From Enhydrobacter aerosaccus (GTDB lineage Bacteria; Pseudomonadota; Alphaproteobacteria; Reyranellales; Reyranellaceae), in NCBI GenBank assembly GCA_903832005.1, contig CAIKZO010000065.1, positions 93,376-157,375 on the forward strand: 64,000 nt of DNA, given 5' to 3'. Position numbers and translations under genes: made by a program. Shown one piece after another: positions 41,592 to 50,162 of the stretch (position 1 is its first letter; each line of letters opens with the position of its first letter). Under the pieces are notes generated by a model. It was not told where the DNA came from and did not search any database. It saw nothing but the letters and a program-made list of their open reading frames with translations.

Positions 41592-42968
41592 TTGCCCCGT
41601 CCCCTTCTGCCGCTCGCCGCCCTGCCCTTTTTGCTCGCCGGCTGCGGATCGATCGACCGCGCCACCCATGTCGCCACCGGCTTCGTCAGTCACCAGCTCT
41701 GCTCCGCCACCTTCGTGACCGGCGTCGATCCCGAGGCTTTCTATCGCGCGGCCGTGGCGCCCACCCTGGGACCGCTCGACTTCCTGCTGGGCCACAAGGT
41801 CGACCGCGCCAAGGGGGAGGTCACGGCGACCTTCGCCGGCCTGTCGGAGAGCCGCGCCGTCTACCGCGGACCGCTCGGCTGCATCGTCATGACGGACCCG
41901 CCGCCCATGGCCGAGACCGTCGCCCTGGGCGAAGCACCGCCCAGCCTCCTGCCCGAGATCGCCGGCCCCGCCCTGGTCGAGCCGTCGGACCCGGCGTTGA
42001 AGGCCGCGCTCGACCGCGTGTTCGAGGAGCCCGGCACGCCGCAACGTGGCACCACGGCCGTCGTCGTCGTGAAAGGCGGCAAGGTGATCGCCGAGCGCTA
42101 TGCGCCAGGCTACGGAATCGACAGCGAGATCATCGGCTGGTCGATGACCAAGTCGGTGACCAATGCGCTGCTGGGCATCCTGGTACGCCAGGGCAAGATC
42201 TCGATGGCGGCCCCGGCGCCGATCGCCGCGTGGGCCGATCCCAAGGATCCGCGGCACGCCATCACGCTCGACAATCTCCTGCGCATGAACAGCGGCCTCG
42301 ACGTCGGCCAGTCGCTGACGGCCAGCTTCACCGACGCCTTCGATCCGTCGGCACAAATGGAATTCGTCGAGCGCGACATGGCGGCCTTCGCCGAAAAAGC
42401 GCCGCTGAAATTCCAGCCCGGCGCCGACTGGAACTACACCAACGGCAACACGATGCTGCTGTCGCGCGTGATCCGCGACCAGGCCGGCGGCACCGCGGCC
42501 GCGACCCTGGCCTTTGCGTGTCGCGAATTGTTCAGCAAGCTCGGCATGCGTCGTGTTACTCTGGAGTTCGATGCAGTCGGCACGCCAATCGGCTCCAGCC
42601 ATATGCTGGCCTCGGCACGCGACTGGGCCCGCTTCGGCCTCCTATATTTGCATGATGGTGTGGTTGACGGGCACCGTCTCCTGCCAGAGGGCTGGGTCGA
42701 TTATTCGGCAACATATACGTCACACAGCGACGCATACGGCTATGCCGCCGGCTTCTGGACCAATCGTGGCGACAGCAGCGGCGCGCGCTACCGCATCCGG
42801 CGCGGCATGCCAGCCGATGCCTTCATGGCGCGCGGCGCCTATGGCCAATATGTCGTGGTCGTGCCCTCGCTCGACCTGGTCGTGGTCCGCCTCGGCATGT
42901 CGTTCGAGCGGCGGAACGACCTCGATTCGGTGGCGCGTCTCATCGCCGATGTCGCGGCGCAAAAATAA
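41592..42968 (+). CDS. serine beta-lactamase-fold lipoprotein (class C / esterase type)
   Basis: A 458-residue lipoprotein. The leader MPRPLLPLAALPFLLAGCGS has a lipobox (LAGC); start TTG 41592 follows AGGAG and is chosen over a GTG at 41553. Catalytic motifs: SMTK in GWSMTKSVTNALLG (SxxK) and YTN in WNYTNGNTMLLSR (YxN). An N-terminal 120-residue module of unknown fold precedes it (GPLDFLLGHKVDRAKGEVTATF). Members act as beta-lactamases, D-aminopeptidases or esterases; the KTG-like motif is not obvious, so resistance cannot be claimed. Directly before an M81 peptidase gene. Confidence 0.88.
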   Translation: MPRPLLPLAALPFLLAGCGSIDRATHVATGFVSHQLCSATFVTGVDPEAFYRAAVAPTLGPLDFLLGHKVDRAKGEVTATFAGLSESRAVYRGPLGCIVMTDPPPMAETVALGEAPPSLLPEIAGPALVEPSDPALKAALDRVFEEPGTPQRGTTAVVVVKGGKVIAERYAPGYGIDSEIIGWSMTKSVTNALLGILVRQGKISMAAPAPIAAWADPKDPRHAITLDNLLRMNSGLDVGQSLTASFTDAFDPSAQMEFVERDMAAFAEKAPLKFQPGADWNYTNGNTMLLSRVIRDQAGGTAAATLAFACRELFSKLGMRRVTLEFDAVGTPIGSSHMLASARDWARFGLLYLHDGVVDGHRLLPEGWVDYSATYTSHSDAYGYAAGFWTNRGDSSGARYRIRRGMPADAFMARGAYGQYVVVVPSLDLVVVRLGMSFERRNDLDSVARLIADVAAQK

Positions 42969-42983
42969 CGCTACAATCTGGAC

Positions 42984-44453
42984 ATGAAAAAGATCTTCAC
43001 CGCCTGCCTCGGCACCGAGACCAATACCTTCGCGTCCATTCCCACCGGGCATCAGCTGTTCGAAGACACCTGTCTTTACCGCAAGGGCAGCTACGGCAAG
43101 AACGTGCCGATGTTCGGCGCCCCGCTGGCGGTCTGGCGCCAGCGCGCGGAGGCCAAGGGCTGGCAGGTTGTGGAGAGTCTCTGCGCCTTCGCCATGCCGG
43201 CCGGCAAGACGGTAAAGAAGGTCTACGAAGGCTTCCGCGACGAGATCGTGGCCGACCTCAAGGCCGCCATGCCGGTCGATGCGGTGTTCCTGTCCTGCCA
43301 CGGCGCGATGGTGGCCGAAGGCTACGACGATTGCGAAAGCGATCTGCTCGCCCATGTCCGCAAGGTGGTCGGCCCGGACGTGCCGGTGGGCGTCGAGTTC
43401 GACCTGCATTGCAACATCGGCGCCGGCACGATGCGCGACGCCACGGTACTGGTCCTGTTCAAGGAATATCCGCACGTCGACGTGTCCGATCGCGCCGACG
43501 ATCTGTTCAACGTGATGGAAGGTGCCATCGAAGGGCGCACCAAGCCGGTGATGGCGTCCTACGATTGCCGCATGATCGGCGTGTTCCACACGACGCGCGA
43601 GCCGATGCGCGGTTTCGTCGACAAGCTCTCGGCGATGGAAGGCAAGGACGGCGTGCTGTCGCTGTCGATCGCGCACGGCTTCCCGTGGTCGGACATCCCG
43701 GAGATGAGCAGCAAGATCATCGCCATCACCGACAACGACAAGCCCAAGGCCGAGAAGATCGCCAAGGAGTTGGCGCTGGAATTCTTCGAGCTGCGCCACC
43801 AGACCCAGCCGCCCTACGTCACCCTCGACGCGGCGATGGCGCGGGTCGGCTCGCACAACCTGCCCAAGCCCATGGTACTGGCCGATGTGTCGGACAACGC
43901 CGGCGGCGGCGCTGCATCTGACTCGACCTTCATCCTGCAGGCCTTGCTCGACAAGAAGGTGAAGGACGCGGCGGTCGCCATGTTCTGGGATCCCGGCGCC
44001 GTGAAGCTCGCCTTCGAAGTGGGCGAAGGCGCGGAGCTCGACATTCGCCTGGGCGGCAAGCTCGGGCCGCAGTCCGGCCCGCCGATCGATGCGCGCGCCA
44101 AGGTGCTGGCGCTCGGCCGCGACATCACCATCCAGTTCGGCGGTCAGCGCAAAGGCACCAACCCGATCGGCGACGCCGCGGCTCTGCAGATCGAAGGCGT
44201 GACGGTGATCGTCAACACCAAGCGCAGCCAGTGCCACAGCCTCGACTGCTTCACCAAGCTCGGCATCGACCCCTCGACCAAGAAAGTCGTCGTGGTCAAG
44301 TCAATGCAGCATTTCCATGCCGCCTATGCGCCGATCGCCTCGGAGGTGATATATGTGGCGGCTCCAGGCGCGCTGGTGCCCGATTGGGCGCTGCTGCCTT
44401 ACACCAAGGCCGACAAGACGCAGTGGCCGTTCGTGGCCAACCCGCACGCCTGA
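42984..44453 (+). CDS. M81 family metallopeptidase (MlrC-like)
   Basis: A 489-residue protein. MKKIFTACLGTETNTFASIPT opens the family; AVFLSCHGAMVAEGYDDCESDL and VPVGVEFDLHCNIG hold the His/Asp set, then DVSDRADDLFNV, AHGFPWSDIPEMSSKIIAIT and VLADVSDNAGGGAASDSTF. MlrC degrades linear microcystin in Sphingomonas; most M81 members have unknown peptide or amide substrates. The C-terminal part includes KAKVLAL-like strands. It follows the beta-lactamase-fold gene by 15 bases; both may act on peptides and could share a transcript. Confidence 0.93.
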   Translation: MKKIFTACLGTETNTFASIPTGHQLFEDTCLYRKGSYGKNVPMFGAPLAVWRQRAEAKGWQVVESLCAFAMPAGKTVKKVYEGFRDEIVADLKAAMPVDAVFLSCHGAMVAEGYDDCESDLLAHVRKVVGPDVPVGVEFDLHCNIGAGTMRDATVLVLFKEYPHVDVSDRADDLFNVMEGAIEGRTKPVMASYDCRMIGVFHTTREPMRGFVDKLSAMEGKDGVLSLSIAHGFPWSDIPEMSSKIIAITDNDKPKAEKIAKELALEFFELRHQTQPPYVTLDAAMARVGSHNLPKPMVLADVSDNAGGGAASDSTFILQALLDKKVKDAAVAMFWDPGAVKLAFEVGEGAELDIRLGGKLGPQSGPPIDARAKVLALGRDITIQFGGQRKGTNPIGDAAALQIEGVTVIVNTKRSQCHSLDCFTKLGIDPSTKKVVVVKSMQHFHAAYAPIASEVIYVAAPGALVPDWALLPYTKADKTQWPFVANPHA

Positions 44454-44462
44454 GAAAGCAAT

Positions 44463-46151
44463 ATGGCCGGACCTGAGCAACCTATCGTTCCGACGGCCAA
44501 CGCCCGTCGACGTCGTCGTATTCCCCTGGTCTGGATCGTTCCCGCGATCACCTTGCTGATCGCGCTGTGGCTGGCCTGGGATACCTATTCCAAGCGCGGC
44601 CCGACGATTACGGTATCCTTCGACGCGGCCTCCGGGCTGCAGGCAGGGCAGTCGCAGCTCAAGTTCAAGGACGTGACGATGGGGACGGTGAAGTCCATCG
44701 CCGTCAGTCCGGACTTCTCCAAGGTCCTGGTAACGATCGAGACCACGAGCGAAGCCAGGGCACTGCTGACCGACAAGACGATCTTCTGGGTCGTGAAGCC
44801 GGAACTCTTCGCCGGCAGTATCTCCGGCCTCGATACGATCCTCTCCGGTTCCTACATCGGCATGCTGCCCTCGACCGAGAAGGGCAAGCCGCAAAAGGAT
44901 TTCGTCGGCAGCGAGGATCCGCCCATCCTGTCGAGCTCGACCCCAGGAACCATCTTCACCCTGGAGACGAGGAAGATCGGAGCAATCAGCCTGGGCTCGC
45001 CGATCTTCTATCGCGGCCTCGACGTCGGCAAAGTCCTCGGTTGGGACCTCGGCAACATGGCCCGCAGCGTCAGTATCCGTGCCTTCGTGCGCGCGCCGTT
45101 CGACAAGTACGTCCACGAGGATTCGCTCTTCTGGAACGCCTCGGGCATGTCGTTCAAGCTGGGCGCCGACGGATTCAACATCCAGATGGAATCGGTGAAG
45201 GCCTTGTTGCTGGGCGGCATTGCCTTCGAAACGCGGCCGGCGACCAAGGCGCCAGCCGCCTCGGCGAACCATTCTTTCGTACTTTATGCCAATCAGGCGG
45301 CCGCACAGGCCGCCGGCTTCGGCCGCTTGCTCAACATGATGTCGAACTTCTCGGGCTCCGTCGCCGGTCTCTCGGTGGGCGCCGACGTGACTTTGCACGG
45401 GCTCAAGATCGGCGAAGTCACCGACGTCGGACTCGTGTACGACCCGAAAGAAGATCGCATCGTCGCGCCCGTGCACTACCGCATCGAGTCGGATCGCATC
45501 GCCGGTGTTGCCGCGCGGCCGGGCCTTCCCCTGGGCGCGGGGGCTGCGGAAATGATCCGGCGCGGCTTCCGCGCGACGCTGCAGTCGCCCAGCCTGATCA
45601 CCGGCCAGAAAGTCATCGCGATCGAAATGGTGCCCGACGCGCCGCCGGCGGAAATGTCGTTCGTGGACGGCACCTTTGTCGTGCCGTCCGCCGAATCGGG
45701 CGGCTTCGACAGCATCACGCGGTCGGCCAACGAATTGCTGTCCAAGATCAACCGGATCGACTTTGGCGCGATCGGCACCAATCTGGTCGCCATCACCGCC
45801 GGTCTGAGCAGCACGATCAACGGGCCTGAACTCAAGAAGTCCCTGGCGGCGCTGGAAGCGACCATGACCGACGTCCAGGACGTGGCGCGCAAGCTCGACG
45901 CCGGCGCCACGCCCGCGCTGGCGCGGTTGCCTCAGATATCTTCCGACCTGCAGGAGACGCTGGCCAAGGCCAATCGCCTGGCCGGGTCGGTCAACAGCGC
46001 CTATGGCAACGATTCGCGGTTCAGCCGCGAACTCGACCGCCTGATGCCTCAACTGAACGAAACGGCGCGCGCCTTCCGGGCGCTTGCCGACCTGCTTTCG
46101 CGTCATCCCGAGGCGCTGATCCAGGGCCGCACGTCCACGGGCAAGGAGTGA
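44463..46151 (+). CDS. pqiB: PqiB-like MCE protein (intermembrane lipid transport)
   Basis: A 562-residue protein with one N-terminal membrane helix (IPLVWIVPAITLLIALWLAW) and tandem MCE modules starting GPTITVSFDAASGLQAGQSQLKFKDVTMGTVKSI, GTIFTLETRKIGAISLGSPIFYRGLDVGKVLG and VTLHGLKIGEVTDVG. The tail from about 430 is helical (LLSKINRIDF, ELKKSLAALEATMTDVQDVA). In E. coli PqiB forms a hexameric needle across the periplasm for lipid transport. Order here is pqiB-pqiC-pqiA rather than the enterobacterial A-B-C. Confidence 0.92.
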   Translation: MAGPEQPIVPTANARRRRRIPLVWIVPAITLLIALWLAWDTYSKRGPTITVSFDAASGLQAGQSQLKFKDVTMGTVKSIAVSPDFSKVLVTIETTSEARALLTDKTIFWVVKPELFAGSISGLDTILSGSYIGMLPSTEKGKPQKDFVGSEDPPILSSSTPGTIFTLETRKIGAISLGSPIFYRGLDVGKVLGWDLGNMARSVSIRAFVRAPFDKYVHEDSLFWNASGMSFKLGADGFNIQMESVKALLLGGIAFETRPATKAPAASANHSFVLYANQAAAQAAGFGRLLNMMSNFSGSVAGLSVGADVTLHGLKIGEVTDVGLVYDPKEDRIVAPVHYRIESDRIAGVAARPGLPLGAGAAEMIRRGFRATLQSPSLITGQKVIAIEMVPDAPPAEMSFVDGTFVVPSAESGGFDSITRSANELLSKINRIDFGAIGTNLVAITAGLSSTINGPELKKSLAALEATMTDVQDVARKLDAGATPALARLPQISSDLQETLAKANRLAGSVNSAYGNDSRFSRELDRLMPQLNETARAFRALADLLSRHPEALIQGRTSTGKE

Positions 46152-46156
46152 AGACA

Positions 46157-46741
46157 ATGTCCCTCAGCCGGCGACACTTCGCTTCCCTCGCGCTGCCCGC
46201 GCTCGGCCTGCCGTTGCTGACGGGCGCCTGCTCGTCGCCCGAGCCGGTGCTCTACACCATTCCGATGAAGCCGGGGCCGGCCCTGCCCGGCGGTCCGCGC
46301 ATCGTCCAGCTGCGGGACCTCGGCCTGGCCAGCTATCTCGACCGCAAGGAAATCGTGCGCTCCGCCGACGACTACAAGCTGGGCGTGGCGTCGAATAACT
46401 GGTGGGGCGAGTCGCTGTCGCCGATGCTGAGCCGCGTCCTCGTGGTCGGCCTGTCCCAGCGCCTGCCCGGCAGCAACATTTACGCCGAGGGCGGCGCCAT
46501 TTCAGCCGATCCCAACGCGGTACTCGCGATCAACTTCCAGCGTCTCGACCTCGACAAGAGCGGGACGTTGCAGCTGCTGGCCCAGGCGGCCGTCGAGTTC
46601 AACCGCCCCAAGCGATCGGTGACGAAGACCTTCCAGATCTCCAAGGCGTCGCCGGCGACGGATGTCGCTGGCCAGGTGGCCGCCATCAGCGATGCCGTCG
46701 CCGAACTCACCGATGGGCTGGCCGCGATGCTGCGGTCCTGA
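46157..46741 (+). CDS. pqiC: PqiC-like lipoprotein (ABC-type transport auxiliary)
   Basis: A 194-residue lipoprotein of the DUF330/ABC-type transport auxiliary family. The signal MSLSRRHFASLALPALGLPLLTGACSS has a lipobox (LTGAC). The body starts EPVLYTIPMKPGP and continues with RIVQLRDLGLASYLDRKEIVRSADDYKLGVASNNWWGESLSPMLSRVLV, the family core. ATG 46157 has GGAG 8 bases upstream; the overlapping GTG 46148 would also be possible. It anchors the PqiB needle at the outer membrane in E. coli. Immediately followed by pqiA (TGAATG). Confidence 0.9.
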   Translation: MSLSRRHFASLALPALGLPLLTGACSSPEPVLYTIPMKPGPALPGGPRIVQLRDLGLASYLDRKEIVRSADDYKLGVASNNWWGESLSPMLSRVLVVGLSQRLPGSNIYAEGGAISADPNAVLAINFQRLDLDKSGTLQLLAQAAVEFNRPKRSVTKTFQISKASPATDVAGQVAAISDAVAELTDGLAAMLRS

Positions 46742-48097
46742 ATGCTGAATTCCGTCTCCGTGCCGCGCGACCCCGAGCCGCCGGTGAGCGCGCCGGCGCT
46801 GCGTGAGTGTTTCGGATGCGGTCAATTCCAGATCGTGCCCGCGCTCGCTGCCGACACACGGTCGGATTGTGTCCGCTGCGGCATTGCGCTTCGCCGTACC
46901 CGCCGCGATCCGCTGAACCGCGCCCTCGCGCTCAACGCGACCGCCCTGGTGCTCTTCGCGGTGGTGTGGCTGGCGCTGCTGATGAAGGTCTCGACCGCCG
47001 GCATCGAGCATTCGACGAGCCTGATCTCCGGGCCGGTCGAACTGGTGAAGCACGGGCTGTGGCCGCTTGGCCTGGTCGTCTTCTTCACCACGGCGCTGGC
47101 GCCGTTCGGCAAATTCGCGGGCACGATCTACGTTCTGATCGGCCTGCGCACGGCGACGCCGTTGCCCAACCTGCGCGGCGTCTTCCTGTTCGCACGCAAG
47201 ATGGCGATCTGGGCGATGCTGGAAGTGCTGCTGCTGGGCGTATTCGTAGCCTACACCAAGCTCAGCGACCTGGTGCATATCGAGGTCGGCGCCTCGATCT
47301 TTGCTCTCGGCCTGCTTTCTGTCGTGACGGTGTGGGCCGATACCGTGCTCGACCCGGATGCGGTCTGGGAAGCGATCGAACGGTGCGGCCAGACCCACAG
47401 TCCGATGCCCGCAGTGCCGGCGCTCGACTTCCACCCTTCGGCGATCGGCTGCGAGGGCTGCGGGCTGGTGAGCGTGCCCGAGCACGAACACGGCGCGAAG
47501 TGCCCGCGCTGTGGCTCGGCCTTGCATGCGCGCAAGCCGGACAGTCTCAACCGCACCTGGGCCTTCATCCTGGCGGCCGCCGTGCTCTACGTCCCGGCCA
47601 ACGCCTATCCCGTGCTGACCGTCATCCAGCTCGGCGCCGGCCAGCCCAGCACGATCCTGGGCGGCGTCGAGGAGCTGCTGGCCTCGCACATGTATCCGCT
47701 GGCCTTGCTGGTGTTCTTCGCCAGCGTCCTGGTGCCGGTGTTCAAGCTGATTGGTCTGGCGATCATGCTGATGGCCACCATGCTGGTCAGCACCGCCCTG
47801 GGCGCGTCGCTCGGACTGCCGCAGCGCACCAAGCTCTACTACGTCGTCGCCTGGATCGGACGCTGGTCGATGGTCGATATCTTCATGGAGTCGCTGCTGG
47901 GCGCAATCGTCCAGTTCGGCAGCGTGGTGACCATCGCGCCCGGCATCGGTGCTGTCGCCTTCTGCGGCGTGGTCATCCTCACGATCTTTGCGGCGGAGGG
48001 CTTCGATCCGCGCGTGATGTGGGACTCGGCCGACCGCAATCCTCATCGGCCGTGGCGGTCGCGTCGAGCGCCCCTCGAACCGGTGAGGAACCCGTGA
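46742..48097 (+). CDS. pqiA: PqiA-like inner-membrane protein
   Basis: A 451-residue membrane protein with two homologous halves. Each has a Cys-rich rubredoxin-like finger (CFGCGQF...CVRCG near residues 23-47 and CEGCGLV...CPRCG near 238-260) and about four helices. This is the PqiA pattern of the lipid transport complex: the inner-membrane partner of PqiB. The start lies at the pqiC stop; the end overlaps a secreted RidA-family gene by four bases (GTGA). Paraquat induction is only known for E. coli. Confidence 0.92.
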   Translation: MLNSVSVPRDPEPPVSAPALRECFGCGQFQIVPALAADTRSDCVRCGIALRRTRRDPLNRALALNATALVLFAVVWLALLMKVSTAGIEHSTSLISGPVELVKHGLWPLGLVVFFTTALAPFGKFAGTIYVLIGLRTATPLPNLRGVFLFARKMAIWAMLEVLLLGVFVAYTKLSDLVHIEVGASIFALGLLSVVTVWADTVLDPDAVWEAIERCGQTHSPMPAVPALDFHPSAIGCEGCGLVSVPEHEHGAKCPRCGSALHARKPDSLNRTWAFILAAAVLYVPANAYPVLTVIQLGAGQPSTILGGVEELLASHMYPLALLVFFASVLVPVFKLIGLAIMLMATMLVSTALGASLGLPQRTKLYYVVAWIGRWSMVDIFMESLLGAIVQFGSVVTIAPGIGAVAFCGVVILTIFAAEGFDPRVMWDSADRNPHRPWRSRRAPLEPVRNP

Positions 48098-48576
48098 CAT
48101 TGCCCCGACTGGCTTTGGTCCTTCTGCTTCTCTGCGCCGCCGGCCTGATCTCCGGCCCCGCCTTCGCGCAGACCTCGCCCAACGGCGTAAAGCCGGTCCC
48201 GCCACCCGCCGGCATGCCCGATCCTGTCGGGACCTGGGGGCTCGGCGCACGTGCCGGGGACTTCGTGTTCCTGGCCGGCGTGCAGGGCTATGAGTCCGAC
48301 AACTCCCTGTCGCCCGATCCCGAAACACGCATCCGCCGTGCGTTCATGAACATCAAGAAGCTGGCCGAGTCGCAGGGCGCCGCCCTGCATGATTGCGTGA
48401 GGGTCACGATCTATCTCAGCGATCTCCATCGCTATGCCGGCATCGTCGATCGCGTGCAGGCGGAAGTCTGGGGCAGCCCGCCCTATCCGCCGCGCACGAT
48501 GATGGAGGTCCAGCGCCTGTTCCAGGACGACATCATCGAGATCGACACGGTGTTCTACGCACCTCCGAAGAAGTAG
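48094..48576 (+). CDS. secreted RidA-family protein
   Basis: A 160-residue protein with an N-terminal signal peptide (LALVLLLLCAAGLISGPAFA, cut before QT near residue 25) and a RidA/YjgF domain: FVFLAGVQGYESD, RIRRAFMNIKKLAESQGA, CVRVTIYLSDLHRYAGIVDRVQAEVWG, PYPPRTMMEVQRLFQDDIIEIDTV. The conserved Arg (PPRTMMEV) that binds the substrate carboxylate in cytoplasmic RidA is kept. Start GTG 48094 overlaps the pqiA stop by four bases, so it is translationally coupled to a lipid transport operon. A periplasmic RidA is unusual; ligand unknown. Confidence 0.88.
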   Translation: MTLPRLALVLLLLCAAGLISGPAFAQTSPNGVKPVPPPAGMPDPVGTWGLGARAGDFVFLAGVQGYESDNSLSPDPETRIRRAFMNIKKLAESQGAALHDCVRVTIYLSDLHRYAGIVDRVQAEVWGSPPYPPRTMMEVQRLFQDDIIEIDTVFYAPPKK

Positions 48577-48690
48577 CTCACCCGGTCGTAACATCCCTCC
48601 GTTTTCGCATGCGATGCGGACTTCTATTTTCGCGTCGAAGCGCAACCCGCATCCCAAGTCACGAACCTCAGCCCAACGGAGGTTCAGACA

Positions 48691-48996
48691 ATGTCTCAGC
48701 TCATTTCACTTTCGCTTCGTACCACAGCAGCGCTCGCGGGCGCGGCCTTGACGCTCGGTCTTGCGGGACCGTCCTTCGCGCAAACGCCGAAGGATGATCT
48801 GGCGCGCTGCCAGGCGCTCTATGCCCAGTGGCAGAAGTACAACGGCACTTCGAGCTACAGCAAGAATGTCGGGCCCGAGATGGCGCTCGAAGAGTGCCGC
48901 AAGGGCGACACGACGGCCGGCATCGCCGACCTGAAGCGCACCCTGGAGCACAATCGCATTCCGGTGCCGACGACCGAGACCGCCGCCACCAAGTAG
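48691..48996 (+). CDS. small secreted hypothetical protein
   Basis: A 101-residue protein with a clear signal peptide (LRTTAALAGAALTLGLAGPSFA, cut before QTPK). The mature part is about 70 residues, helical and polar, with two conserved-looking cysteines (DLARCQALYAQWQKYNG and ALEECRKGDTTAGIADLKRTLEHNRI) that may form a disulfide. I do not recognise the family. GGAGG with good spacing gives a strong start. It stands alone 114 bases after the RidA-type gene and ends 9 bases before the convergent RidA gene. Confidence 0.75.
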   Translation: MSQLISLSLRTTAALAGAALTLGLAGPSFAQTPKDDLARCQALYAQWQKYNGTSSYSKNVGPEMALEECRKGDTTAGIADLKRTLEHNRIPVPTTETAATK

Positions 48997-49005
48997 CGGC
49001 GAGAC

Positions 49006-49398
49006 TTAGCGCTTCGCGACGCAGTCGATCTCGATCAACGCGTCGCGCACCAGATCGGTAACGCCGACGCAGGTCCTCACGGGACGTGCGTCGGCGGGGA
49101 AGAAGCCGGCGTAGACCTCGTTCATCGCATCGTAGTCGCGCTTGAAGTGGGTCAGGAACACGCGCACGCGCAAGACCTGTCCCATCGTGAGATCGAGTGA
49201 GCCCAGCACACGCTGCATATTTGCCAGCGTGCGCTCGGTTTGCGCGCGGATGCCGTCCGGCAAAGGCTTGGCCGGATCGTCGAGGTCGCGGCCGAACTGG
49301 CCCGTCAGATAAACGAAGCCATCGGCCTCGGTGGCGTGGCTGGACGGCGAAACGGACTTCGGCAGCCCGTCGATCATGTGGAATTTAGTGGCGCTCAT
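49006..49398 (-). CDS. RidA-family enamine/imine deaminase-like protein
   Basis: A 130-residue cytoplasmic RidA-fold protein. It has SHATEADGFVYLTGQFGRDLDDP, IRAQTERTLANMQRVLGS, VLRVRVFLTHFKRDYDAMNEVYAGFF and RPVRTCVGVTDLVRDALIEIDCVA. The Arg in VRTCVGV aligns with the catalytic Arg of RidA. RidA hydrolyses reactive enamines or imines made by PLP enzymes. It is 24 bases downstream of the ABC permease gene on the same strand, so it probably belongs to that transcript, a combination seen with amino-acid uptake and catabolic genes. Confidence 0.9.
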   Translation of the reverse strand: MSATKFHMIDGLPKSVSPSSHATEADGFVYLTGQFGRDLDDPAKPLPDGIRAQTERTLANMQRVLGSLDLTMGQVLRVRVFLTHFKRDYDAMNEVYAGFFPADARPVRTCVGVTDLVRDALIEIDCVAKR

Positions 49399-49422
49399 GC
49401 GCCGACCCTAGCGCGGCCCTTC

Positions 49423-50133
49423 TTAACGCGGCAAGGCGGCCTGTTCCACGGCGGGGGCGACCTTGGCCAGCTCGCCGCGATTGAAGCGGCGCTCGAGGCG
49501 TTTCTGCACCTGGTCCCACAAGGTCGTCAGCACGAGATAGTCGACGGCGGCGGCGGCGAAGACCTCGAGCACGTCGAACTTCAGCTGCATGATCATCTCG
49601 CTGCGCCGCATCAGCTCTTCCATCGAGATCACCGAGGCGATCGATGTGGCTTTCAGGAGGCCGTTCACCGAATTGCCGACGGCCGGCAGGATGATCCGCA
49701 CAGCCTGCGGCAGCTGGATCTTGGTCAGCGCCTGCCAGCGGGTGAGGCCGAGCGCCTTGGCGGCGTCGGTCTGGCCGGGCGGGATGGCCAGAAAGCCGCC
49801 GCGGATGATCTCGGCCATATAGGCCGCTTCGTTGGAGACCAGCGCGACGACCACGGAAGTGAAGACGCCGAACTTGATGCCGATCTGCGGCAGGCCGGAA
49901 TAGATCGCCACCATCTGGATCAAAAGCGGCGTGCCGCGGAAGAACCAGATGTAGACTTGGGCGAAGCGCGAGACCGGGCGATAGGCCGACGACCGCAGCA
50001 CGGCGACCAGCAGGCCAAACACGAATCCGCCCAGCAGGCCCACGATCGTCAGGCCGGCCGTCACGGCCGCGCCCATCAGCAGGAATGGATTGACCAGCGC
50101 ATCCAGGAAGTCGGAGACATTGAAGCCTTGCAT
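49423..50133 (-). CDS. polar amino-acid ABC transporter permease
   Basis: A 236-residue permease of the HisM/GlnP type. The N-terminal helix (PFLLMGAAVTAGLTIVGLLGGFVFG) is followed by YIWFFRGTPLLIQMVAIYSGLP and the EAA loop with PPGQTDAAKALGLTRWQALTKIQLPQAV, then VNGLLKATSIASVISMEELM. It follows the binding-protein gene at 50163. Only one permease and no ATPase are nearby, so a homodimeric channel with an ATPase from elsewhere is needed. Confidence 0.92.
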   Translation of the reverse strand: MQGFNVSDFLDALVNPFLLMGAAVTAGLTIVGLLGGFVFGLLVAVLRSSAYRPVSRFAQVYIWFFRGTPLLIQMVAIYSGLPQIGIKFGVFTSVVVALVSNEAAYMAEIIRGGFLAIPPGQTDAAKALGLTRWQALTKIQLPQAVRIILPAVGNSVNGLLKATSIASVISMEELMRRSEMIMQLKFDVLEVFAAAAVDYLVLTTLWDQVQKRLERRFNRGELAKVAPAVEQAALPR

Positions 50134-50162
50134 GACGCGCCTCTATGGAAGCGCCGCCGTCA

